In this document: positions 1 through 5,786 of the stretch, piece after piece | Layout: every line of letters starts with the position of its first letter | Position numbering within the stretch: position 1 is the first letter of the stretch | NCBI GenBank assembly: GCA_903920485.1 | Contig: CAIXMG010000056.1 | Coordinates: forward strand, 1-10,917 | Reading direction: 5' to 3' | Source of the DNA: an uncultured bacterium | Lineage (GTDB): Bacteria; Patescibacteriota; Minisyncoccia; Phycocordibacterales; UBA1006 | DNA: 10,917 nucleotides | Made by a program: the position numbers and the translations under genes | The notes under the pieces: generated by a model | Databases searched by the model: none | Seen by the model: only the letters and a program-made list of their open reading frames with translations | Told to the model about the DNA's origin: nothing

Positions 1-1
1 A

Positions 2-1096
2 TTCGTTCCGAGGCTTCCTGAATACCTGTTTCCGAAGGTGCCATCAACGACACCAGAACAAGTCCAGACGGAGAAGCCCCCTCTTTCAGAGGGGGTGGCG
101 AAGCCGGGGGTGTCTGACCAGAGGAAAACCAACGTCGTCAACGGAGAAGCTTCTCCCTTCGCAGAACACACCATGTACGAAGACATGTCGCACCTTGTAA
201 ATTCGAACCAGGGGAAGGTCGCATCGTCGTTGCTTACCCAGGCACGAAACGAAGAGTCCGTGAAGAAAGCCAAGTCCCCAGCATCGCCCAAAAATATCTT
301 GTATGTCATCGCGAGTGCCGTCGTTATCCTTGCGGTGATCGGCATCGGGGGATACCTGCTTTCCAGCAGCGTTCCTGTTTCGCGAAACCCTCAGCAACAA
401 CAAATCCAGTCGCTGGTCCAGACCGAGATTCACACGAAGATAGAAGTGACTCCCAACCAGCCGTTCTTCATGCTCGAGCAGGCTATAGAAGACGTCGTTG
501 CTCAACCGACTGCCAATGGCGACATCCGAGACATCTATTATGCAAGTGCCGGGCAGCGCGTCTCATTTTCAACGGTTCTTACCGCACTGGGAATAACCGA
601 CATCCCCAGCAGCCTCAGCCAGGAATTCGCCGCGGTAAGCGGACTCACCCCTGTCTTCATGCACGGCATCTATCAGAATGACCAAGGGACCAGTCACTTC
701 CTCGTTCTGAAAGTGAACGACTATGGCACGTCTTTTGCACTCATGCAGCAGTGGGAAGGCACGATGCTTGCAGACCTTGGCCCGTTCTTCGGAGTTTCTA
801 AGGACTTCCTCAAGACCCGTCTCGTTCGAGACACCTTTGACAACGAGATAATTTCCAACGAAAACGTGCGGGTGCTCAGATACCACGCACCGGCATCCAT
901 CACGCTCGACGGCTCTGACGCGAGCACCGCCGGCACCGGGTCACCAAACGCATTCGTGGGCATCACATCGCCTTACCAGGACAACGACATCATGCTGGCA
1001 TACTTCTTCCTTGACGAGCACACCATCGTCATCGTGGACAAGGTGGAGATCATTCCCGAACTCTTGAAGCGCTTTGCCAACAGCCAAATCTACTGA
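2..1096 (+). CDS. Unknown single-pass membrane protein, 5' end probably outside the window
   Basis: I do not recognise this family. The frame is open from base 2, and the first possible start inside the window is GTG at 38 with no ribosome binding site, so the true start is probably upstream. Numbered from GTG 38 (352 residues), it has a polar, disordered-looking N-terminal part (1-85), one strongly hydrophobic membrane segment at about 87-108, and an extracytoplasmic domain of about 240 residues rich in aromatic and beta-forming residues and ending in NSQIY. No enzyme motif is visible. The charge pattern (basic KKAKSPASPK before the membrane segment) suggests the N-terminus is inside. The N-terminal part carries a palindromic repeat in frame (residues about 14-25). 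The gene ends with TGA at 1094-1096, and no terminator hairpin is obvious before the next gene. The frame is convincing; the function is unknown. Confidence 0.75.
   Translation, partial: FVPRLPEYLFPKVPSTTPEQVQTEKPPLSEGVAKPGVSDQRKTNVVNGEASPFAEHTMYEDMSHLVNSNQGKVASSLLTQARNEESVKKAKSPASPKNILYVIASAVVILAVIGIGGYLLSSSVPVSRNPQQQQIQSLVQTEIHTKIEVTPNQPFFMLEQAIEDVVAQPTANGDIRDIYYASAGQRVSFSTVLTALGITDIPSSLSQEFAAVSGLTPVFMHGIYQNDQGTSHFLVLKVNDYGTSFALMQQWEGTMLADLGPFFGVSKDFLKTRLVRDTFDNEIISNENVRVLRYHAPASITLDGSDASTAGTGSPNAFVGITSPYQDNDIMLAYFFLDEHTIVIVDKVEIIPELLKRFANSQIY
77..112 (-). repeat. Double-hairpin repeat, copy A (inside a coding sequence)
   Basis: A perfect 8-bp stem (77-84 with 88-95, loop TTC) is followed by a small GGC-GAA-GCC hairpin (97-105) and then GGGGGTGT. 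Read on the minus strand this gives ACCCCC, small hairpin, C-rich stem, the same order as copies B, C and D. It lies in frame in the N-terminal linker of the membrane protein and encodes PPLSEGVAKPGV. It is the most divergent copy in sequence; family membership rests on architecture and the ACCCC and CCCCT...AGGGG core. Confidence 0.6.
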
Positions 1097-1148
1097 TTCC
1101 ATAAAACACAATAGGTACTTCTGTCAAACTTCTTTTTGGGCAAAGGTG

Positions 1149-1157
1149 TGCTATGAT
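1149..1157 (+). promoter_or_regulatory. Extended -10 promoter of the dksA-like gene
   Basis: TGC directly precedes TATGAT (1152-1157), a TGn extended -10. The ATG at 1165 is 7 nt downstream, so transcription would start at or next to the start codon. No convincing -35 is seen 16-18 nt upstream. There is no Shine-Dalgarno for the ATG, which supports a leaderless mRNA. Confidence 0.55.
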
Positions 1158-1164
1158 TGAGGGC

Positions 1165-1524
1165 ATGAAAAAGGACCGCATCAACTATTTTAAGGAGAAA
1201 CTCCTAGCTGAAAAAGCCCTTCTTGAGACTGAACTGAAGAGCATTGCCCAGCAGGATGGAAACGGGGATTGGGCCGCGACGCCGGACGTCCACGATGCCG
1301 TTGACGGAGATGAGGCAGATCAGGCAGGATTCTTCGAGGAGTTCGACTCGAAGAACGCGCGACTGGGGTCGCTTGAAACAAAGTACAACCAGGTGGTCGC
1401 CGCCCTTGACCGCATCGAGAAGGGAACCTATGGCATCTGCCTGAAATCGGGGTCGCTGATCGAGGAAGACCGACTGGAAGCAAATCCCGCAGCGGAAACC
1501 TGCAAGGCCATGATGAACAGCTAG
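1165..1524 (+). CDS. DksA/TraR-family RNA polymerase-binding regulator with degenerate zinc finger
   Basis: A 119-residue protein of the DksA/TraR family. Family members bind in the RNA polymerase secondary channel and modulate initiation, often with ppGpp. Residues 5-30 and 61-86 look like the two coiled-coil helices. The tip between them has DEADQA (49-54), matching the DxxDxA tip motif of E. coli DksA. The C-terminal GTYGIC...IEEDRLEANPAAETC block is the typical zinc-finger region, but only C92 and C113 of the four ligands remain: the second position is S95 (CLKS) and the fourth is M116 (CKAM). This resembles zinc-independent DksA2-type paralogues. I chose ATG 1165 over ATG 1153 because 1153 lies inside the -10 hexamer, and the sequence from 1165 starts with the basic MKKDR. 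The gene is monocistronic, with its own promoter and a terminator at 1526. Confidence 0.88.
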   Translation: MKKDRINYFKEKLLAEKALLETELKSIAQQDGNGDWAATPDVHDAVDGDEADQAGFFEEFDSKNARLGSLETKYNQVVAALDRIEKGTYGICLKSGSLIEEDRLEANPAAETCKAMMNS

Positions 1525-1525
1525 G

Positions 1526-1543
1526 ACCGCTTCGGCGGTTTTT
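1526..1543 (+). terminator. Intrinsic terminator after the dksA-like gene
   Basis: ACCGC, TTCG tetraloop, GCGGT, then a run of T (1539-1543). The hairpin begins 2 nt after the TAG stop codon. Confidence 0.85.
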
Positions 1544-1594
1544 GCGTTGGTTCGAACTTATTTAGTTCCTCTTGATATTTTCTTGATGATGACC

Positions 1595-1603
1595 TGCTAG
1601 GCT
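1595..1603 (+). promoter_or_regulatory. Possible extended -10 of comM
   Basis: TGC followed by TAGGCT (1598-1603), with ATG 1610 exactly 6 nt downstream, the same geometry as at 7762-7777. TAGGCT matches only TAnnnT of the consensus, so the call rests on the TG extension and spacing. TTGATA at 1572-1577 is a possible -35 but is 20 nt away. GGAG at 1604-1607 is too close to the ATG (2 nt) to be a good ribosome binding site. Confidence 0.4.
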
Positions 1604-1609
1604 GGAGAC

Positions 1610-3151
1610 ATGGCAAAAAACTTTTCCCGAGTCTATTCAGCACAACCCTATCAGCTCAAGGGGCACATCGTGTCCGTCGAGGTCGACATCACGAACGGCC
1701 TTCATGCGTTTTCGATCGTTGGGCTTCCGGACAAAGCCGTCGAGGAAGCCCGCGATCGTGTCGGCAGCGCCATCAAGAATTCGGGCTACACGTCTCCCAA
1801 ACAGGAAAACCAAAAGACCGTCGTGTCCCTGGCCCCCGCGGAACTTCGCAAGGAGGGATCCTACTTCGACCTTGCGATTGCGGTGGCATACCTTCTTTCG
1901 AACCACGACATTTCGTTTGACCCTGACAAGAAGCTCTTCATCGGGGAACTGTCATTGAACGGGGAACTGCAGCCCGTCACGGGAATCCTTCCCATTGTTC
2001 AGACCGCAAGGCACCTTGGGTTCACGGAAGTTTTCGTGCCGTTCCAGAACGGGGAAGAAGCGGCTCTCATCGAGGAAATCTCCATCTATCCCGCAAAAAA
2101 ACTTGAGCAGATCCTTCATCATATTAACGAGGAATCCGATCATCGTGCCATGATCGCTGCGCAGCCAAAGACGGAAATCATTCCCGAGACAGACCTGCAG
2201 GTCTTGAGCGACTTCTGCGAAATCCGCGGACAAGAAACGGCAAAGCGCGGACTTGAAATCGCAGCAGCTGGCGGGCACAATGTTCTGATGTCCGGACCGC
2301 CAGGAACGGGAAAGACGATGTTGGCACGCGCGTTCGGGGGATTGCTTCCGCCTCTCTCGAAGGAAGAAATCCTCGAGGTCACGGGAATTCACAGCATTGC
2401 GGGGATACTGCAAGGGAATCACCAGCTGCTGGTGACGCACCCGCCGTTTCGTTCGCCCCATCATACGTCCAGCTATGTCTCGATCATCGGAGGGGGAGGC
2501 ATTCCAAAGCCGGGCGAGATCACGCTGGCCCATCGTGGCGTCCTGTTTATGGACGAGTTTCCCGAATTCGACAAGCGCGTCATCGAAGCCCTCCGTCAAC
2601 CGATGGAAGATCGTGTAGTCCACATCTCGCGTGCGAAAGGAAGTGCCCAGTTTCCTGCACAGTTCACCCTGGTCGCCGCCATGAACCCCTGCCCCTGCGG
2701 AAATTTCGGCTCTCGGCACAAACCGTGCACCTGCGGACCTCACGACCTCGCACGTTATCGCAGGAAGATCTCCGGGCCGATCATGGATCGAATCGACATT
2801 TGGATGACCGTCGAGCATGTCGAGTATGAAAAACTTTCCGGCCGTGCTGTCGCCGCGGAAACGTCCCAGCAGATCCGCGAACGAGTGCTTCGCGCACGAA
2901 AGGCCCAAGAAGCCCGATTCGGTACGACAAAAATACAGAATGCGCACATGCATGCGCGAGACATCGAGAAGCTTACCTTGTCATCAGAGGTGCTCGCACT
3001 TCTGGCAGAAAGTGCAACCGCTTTCAAGCTGTCACCACGAGGATACCACCGCATCATCAAACTGGCACGGACGATTGCCGATCTCGATGACGCACAGGAT
3101 ATTAGAGTGGAGCACGTACTTGAAGCGTTTCAGTATCGCAGCCGAGGCTAA
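1610..3151 (+). CDS. comM: ComM/YifB family Mg-chelatase-like AAA+ ATPase
   Basis: A 513-residue protein, about the usual ComM/YifB length. In naturally competent bacteria ComM is a hexameric helicase that promotes branch migration during integration of transformed DNA; in other lineages the role is less clear. The N-terminal part (about 1-175, with SVEVDITNGLHAFSIVGLPD and VVSLAPAELRKEGSYFDLAIA) is the Lon-protease-like fold domain of the family. The AAA+ module follows: Walker A GPPGTGKT at 229-236, the SPHHTSS segment (282-288), Walker B VLFMDEF (311-317), and sensor-2-like SPRGYHR (475-481). A four-cysteine cluster (CPCG at 361-364 and CTC at 373-375) is typical of the family. The ATG start precedes the conserved SRVYSAQPYQLKGHIVSVEV opening. 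The gene converges on the peptidase gene, and its TAA stop is the first base triplet of repeat copy B. Confidence 0.96.
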   Translation: MAKNFSRVYSAQPYQLKGHIVSVEVDITNGLHAFSIVGLPDKAVEEARDRVGSAIKNSGYTSPKQENQKTVVSLAPAELRKEGSYFDLAIAVAYLLSNHDISFDPDKKLFIGELSLNGELQPVTGILPIVQTARHLGFTEVFVPFQNGEEAALIEEISIYPAKKLEQILHHINEESDHRAMIAAQPKTEIIPETDLQVLSDFCEIRGQETAKRGLEIAAAGGHNVLMSGPPGTGKTMLARAFGGLLPPLSKEEILEVTGIHSIAGILQGNHQLLVTHPPFRSPHHTSSYVSIIGGGGIPKPGEITLAHRGVLFMDEFPEFDKRVIEALRQPMEDRVVHISRAKGSAQFPAQFTLVAAMNPCPCGNFGSRHKPCTCGPHDLARYRRKISGPIMDRIDIWMTVEHVEYEKLSGRAVAAETSQQIRERVLRARKAQEARFGTTKIQNAHMHARDIEKLTLSSEVLALLAESATAFKLSPRGYHRIIKLARTIADLDDAQDIRVEHVLEAFQYRSRG

Positions 3152-3197
3152 CCTCACCCCACCGGCCTGCGGCCACCTCCCCTTTGCAGGGGAGGAC
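3149..3197 (+). repeat. Double-hairpin repeat, copy B (at the comM stop codon)
   Basis: It begins with TAACC, whose TAA is the comM stop codon. Then come ACCCC, a GGCC-TGC-GGCC hairpin (3164-3174), and a perfect 8-bp stem CCTCCCCT/AGGGGAGG (3176-3183 with 3188-3195, loop TTGC). Order and core match copies C and D. There is no long T-run after the stem, so it is not a classical terminator, although the stems could stall polymerase or protect the 3' end. Confidence 0.75.
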
Positions 3198-3244
3198 CAC
3201 GTAAGCGAGATCAATATCTTCTAATGTAAATTCTGGAAACGGGA

Positions 3245-3300
3245 AGCTCCCCTTGATAAGGGGAGCTGTCACGAGTCATCGAGTGACTGAGGGGTGGTTA
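3245..3300 (-). repeat. Double-hairpin repeat, copy C (at the peptidase stop codon)
   Basis: On the minus strand it starts with TAACC (TAA being the stop of the peptidase gene), then ACCCC, a GTCAC/GTGAC stem (3268-3272 with 3283-3287), and a perfect 10-bp stem (3245-3254 with 3258-3267, loop GAT on the plus strand). By manual alignment it matches copy D in about 45 of 51 columns, with one gap. It faces copy B across a spacer of about 47 nt, so each convergent gene ends in a copy reading outward from its 3' end. Confidence 0.85.
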
Positions 3301-4413
3301 CTTCATATAAGGATTCGGATACAGCACCGGTGTCGGATACACGCCGCGAATCTCGAAGTGCAGGTGATTTCCCGTAGGACCGCTCACGTCACCCGTGTGC
3401 CCGACCAGTCCGATGACGTCGTTCTGCTTGACCTGCTGTCCAACGGTGACCAACAGCTTACTTTGGTGAGCATACAACGTCTGCGAACCGTTGGGGTGTG
3501 CAATGATGGTCAGCCCTCCGTAACCGCCATTCCATTCGGAAGGTGACTTGGCGACGATGACGACTCCGTCGGCCATGGCGTGGATCGGTGTTCCCTCAGG
3601 GGCTCCGATGTCGATCGCATTGTATCGCGTATGGAATCCTTGGGTTTCCTGCACACCCGGACCAAGGGGAAGGGGACGAATATAGTAACCATGCGCTACC
3701 GTGATACCCGTAGGCTGAACGGCCGACCCCGTATCGACAACCGTCTTCGTCTTTCCTGTCTTCTTGTCGGTCACAACCTTGATGATGGTAATTTCACCAT
3801 CCGGAATAATGATAGTGTCCCCAACAACAAGGGAGCCCGTGACGTCCATGTTGTTGTAGTCGGCAATGTCCGACACGTCGGCATGGTATTCCTTGGCAAG
3901 ACTTGCAAGCGTGTCACCATTCACCACAACGTGCTTCACGCCCGTAATAGGAAGGATGGCAAGCGTCTCCCCAACGTGCAGCACGTCCTTCGGACCAAGG
4001 TTGTTAGCCCAACGAATCGTATTCTGCGAAACGCCAAACCGTGCCGCAACCTTGGGGATGGTATCACCATGTTGGACAACATAAGTGCTGATCGTATCCG
4101 TTTCAGGAATGTCCACCATGTCGGCAAGGGTTCCCATCGAACCGATGGCAGGGGAAAGGGAATCGTTGTCGGTAATCGTTATTTCCGCATCCTCATCAAC
4201 GGGCTTCAGGTCTGAAGCCATGGCAATTTGAGGAGACATGAGGGAAAGGTCCTGGGCACTTGCGTCCGAATCGGCAAGAGAGGTCGAGGTATTTCCCTGT
4301 GCGGAAGCGGACGAAAAAAACCACGCTTCACTTGAAAGGGGAGAAACGAGAAGAGCGGTTGCCAGGACAAGTCCGGCTCCCTTGAGGCCTATGGTCATCA
4401 GTCGGTTCTTCAC
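3298..4413 (-). CDS. Secreted LysM-LysM-M23 family peptidoglycan peptidase
   Basis: A 371-residue exported cell-wall endopeptidase, probably cutting peptide cross-links during growth or division (family role). It has an N-terminal signal peptide (KNR, hydrophobic 12-24, likely cut after SASA at about 38), a low-complexity acidic spacer (40-105), two LysM peptidoglycan-binding domains (about 110-155 and 159-204; YVVQHGDTI and HVVVNGDTL), a linker, and an M23 (LytM/NlpD-type) domain from about 240 to 371. Visible active-site residues are D268, H316 (LYAHQ) and the HLH pair H350/H352. The first histidine ligand is unusual: the canonical H-x3-D position is Y264, and the nearest His is H261, seven residues before D268. 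The start is GTG 4413, which gives a basic n-region; ATG at 4398 (residue 6) is the alternative. Neither has a clear Shine-Dalgarno. The stop lies in repeat copy C. Confidence 0.93.
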   Translation of the reverse strand: MKNRLMTIGLKGAGLVLATALLVSPLSSEAWFFSSASAQGNTSTSLADSDASAQDLSLMSPQIAMASDLKPVDEDAEITITDNDSLSPAIGSMGTLADMVDIPETDTISTYVVQHGDTIPKVAARFGVSQNTIRWANNLGPKDVLHVGETLAILPITGVKHVVVNGDTLASLAKEYHADVSDIADYNNMDVTGSLVVGDTIIIPDGEITIIKVVTDKKTGKTKTVVDTGSAVQPTGITVAHGYYIRPLPLGPGVQETQGFHTRYNAIDIGAPEGTPIHAMADGVVIVAKSPSEWNGGYGGLTIIAHPNGSQTLYAHQSKLLVTVGQQVKQNDVIGLVGHTGDVSGPTGNHLHFEIRGVYPTPVLYPNPYMK

Positions 4414-4567
4414 CGTGAAGAAGGACGATTCTTGAGAGTTGTTTTTTATAAGCCGAAGAAAAAGATTACCGAGGGTGGTCAGGCGGTCATGGCAGGAGAA
4501 CTCCTGGACAGGGTGGTAGGCCGAAGCCTCACTCCTATAAGAGTAGCACCCTCCCAGGGTCGGTCAA
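4414..4567 (-). promoter_or_regulatory. Putative promoter and structured leader of the M23 peptidase gene
   Basis: On the minus strand, TTGACC (4567-4562) is followed after 16 nt by TGC-TACTCT (-10 candidate 4545-4540), leaving about 125 nt before the GTG. The area holds three short perfect inverted repeats: ACCCT/AGGGT (4548-4560, within the promoter spacer), AGGC-TTCG-GCCT with a UUCG loop on the minus strand (4518-4529), and CAGGAG/CTCCTG (4493-4506). GGGTGGT occurs twice (4473-4479 and 4511-4517), flanking the last of these. A second -10 candidate, TATAAA, lies at 4450-4445. I cannot assign it to a known riboswitch class. It could be a structured mRNA leader or protein-binding sites. Confidence 0.35.
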
Positions 4568-4647
4568 CAAGGTGTGGGGATAGCAACCTATTTGACCCCG
4601 TGTAAAGAAACGTGATGCCATTTGTAGCATGTTGTTCATACTTATCA

Positions 4648-4653
4648 TATAAT
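4648..4653 (+). promoter_or_regulatory. -10 element of the proline-rich protein gene
   Basis: Perfect TATAAT with ATG 4660 exactly 6 nt downstream, predicting a leaderless transcript. There is no TGn extension and no good -35 at 16-18 nt. TTGTAG at 4622-4627 would give a 20-nt spacer. Confidence 0.6.
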
Positions 4654-4659
4654 GAAGCC

Positions 4660-5733
4660 ATGAGCATCACTGACATCCCTCTTTCAAGTTCGACATCGGC
4701 CGCAACGCCGGTGGCAATTCCAGCGGCAGATCTTGCGACGGTCATTCAGACAGGAAAAGGGCCCTTGGCCATGGATCCGCAGTCGGGAAGCATCCTGAAG
4801 GTCCTCATGGAAAACGGGTTCAAGGGAAAGATTGAAGACGGTACCCAAAAGGGACACGCCTATACGATTCTTCACGCCGCACCCAGTTCTGATTTCACGC
4901 TGATCGAATCCTGGACAGAAACCACCACAGACCCTGTAGCAGGAACCGTAACCAACCCAAGAAAGACGTATCAGTTTTTCAAGATTACTGATTCACAGAC
5001 CCCTCAGTCACTCGCTCCGCTCGTGCCAGCTCCCCTTATAAAGGGGAGCCCAAGCTCCGATGCTCCCGTAGTTACGGAAGTTCCACCAATAAGCGTTCCT
5101 GCTCCCGAAGAAAAACCTGCCGAGCCGATAGCTGTTCCTCTTGTTACTCCATCACCCGAAGTTGTCATTCCTGTTATGGCAACCGAAAAACCAGCAGAGC
5201 CTGTCATGCAACACCACGAGGCAAAGAACTGGCTGCAGGAAAAACTGGGGCAACCTCATCCCGTTTCGCCAAACGAAATAATTCCTGCCACCGCTGGAGA
5301 AAAAATCCAGACGACTACCTCATCATATGACTTATTAAAAAAGAAGTTTGCACAATCACAAGGATCAAGCGCTCCGACACCCGCTTCTCCCATGAATACT
5401 TCCGTTCCGATACCGGTACGAACGACTGACAAGAAACAATTGATTCTGGAATCCGCGTTCGGCGGACCGATCGAAGGAGGACTCCTTGACGACTGGAACA
5501 AAGCCAAGATGCTGCCAGCACGACCCTTCGTGTATCCAGCAGAATACGCCTGGGGAACCGATGCCAACGGAAAATCAATTGATCGAACCCTCGACAATTA
5601 TCCAGCCGGTGCACGAAAGCTCAGCGAACGAATGGCGTCGATTGTCGACGGACTCAAGAAGAAGGATGTCGACGTTGAAACGGTCACCGTGGACGAAGCC
5701 CTTGACCAGGCGGAACGCTTTGCCATGTTATAA
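4660..5733 (+). CDS. Unknown proline-rich, apparently cytosolic protein with an in-frame repeat
   Basis: A 357-residue protein I do not recognise. There is no signal peptide or membrane segment. The N-terminal part (about 1-112) looks partly folded and contains a block with TYQFFKITD near its end. The middle (about 113-200) is rich in Pro, Val, Ala and Glu with two copies of EKPAEP. The C-terminal third (about 265-357) looks like a conserved globular domain (FGGPIEGGLLDDWNKAK, PARPFVYPAEYAWG, then a charged helical end). Repeat copy D supplies residues 114-130. I chose ATG 4660 rather than the in-frame ATG at 4612 because the upstream 16 codons (MMPFVACC...) look non-coding and contain the -10 element. 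The gene is divergent from the peptidase gene and followed by a terminator. Function unknown. Confidence 0.85.
   Translation: MSITDIPLSSSTSAATPVAIPAADLATVIQTGKGPLAMDPQSGSILKVLMENGFKGKIEDGTQKGHAYTILHAAPSSDFTLIESWTETTTDPVAGTVTNPRKTYQFFKITDSQTPQSLAPLVPAPLIKGSPSSDAPVVTEVPPISVPAPEEKPAEPIAVPLVTPSPEVVIPVMATEKPAEPVMQHHEAKNWLQEKLGQPHPVSPNEIIPATAGEKIQTTTSSYDLLKKKFAQSQGSSAPTPASPMNTSVPIPVRTTDKKQLILESAFGGPIEGGLLDDWNKAKMLPARPFVYPAEYAWGTDANGKSIDRTLDNYPAGARKLSERMASIVDGLKKKDVDVETVTVDEALDQAERFAML
4999..5049 (+). repeat. Double-hairpin repeat, copy D (inside a coding sequence)
   Basis: It starts ACCCCTCAGTCACTCG and ends in a perfect 9-bp stem GCTCCCCTT/AAGGGGAGC (5029-5037 with 5041-5049, loop ATA). It is nearly identical to copy C in the opposite orientation. 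Its 51 nt are exactly 17 codons in frame, residues 114-130 of the host protein (TPQSLAPLVPAPLIKGS), at the start of the proline-rich linker. Confidence 0.88.
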
Positions 5734-5742
5734 CGAAATGCT

Positions 5743-5763
5743 CCGACCCACGTCGGGGTTTTT
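5743..5763 (+). terminator. Intrinsic terminator after the proline-rich protein gene
   Basis: CCGAC, loop CCAC, GTCGG, then GG and five T (5759-5763). It starts 9 nt after the TAA stop. The stem is short (5 bp) but GC-rich. It ends one base before the TGn of the uvrD promoter. Confidence 0.75.
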
Positions 5764-5764
5764 C

Positions 5765-5773
5765 TGTTATAAT
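5765..5773 (+). promoter_or_regulatory. Extended -10 promoter of the UvrD/PcrA helicase gene
   Basis: TGT followed by a perfect TATAAT (5768-5773). The ATG at 5787 is 13 nt downstream, so the predicted leader is only about 7 nt, too short for a Shine-Dalgarno. Any -35 would fall in the preceding terminator hairpin. Confidence 0.65.
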
Positions 5774-5786
5774 CATCGGACTCATT

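Noticed and set aside
1546..1594. TTCGAA next to a stem-like stretch, considered as a tRNA T-loop
   Set aside because: No acceptor stem, anticodon arm or CCA-like end can be built around it.
2191..2204. 14-bp perfect palindrome AGACCTGCAGGTCT inside comM
   Set aside because: About one such palindrome is expected by chance in 11 kb, and it lies in conserved-length coding sequence without other signals.
1952..2953. Long (333-codon) minus-strand open frame opposite comM
   Set aside because: It lies wholly inside a strongly conserved gene; the translation is His/Arg/Phe-rich with no family motif and no promoter, as expected for an antisense shadow of GC-skewed codons.
3580..4215. 211-codon plus-strand open frame opposite the M23 peptidase gene
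   Set aside because: Arg/Asn/His-rich translation without recognisable domain; the opposite strand encodes clear LysM and M23 domains.
4612..4659. Upstream in-frame ATG giving a 16-residue longer proline-rich protein
   Set aside because: The extra segment contains the TATAAT element and reads as non-coding sequence; ATG 4660 fits the leaderless spacing seen at other genes.
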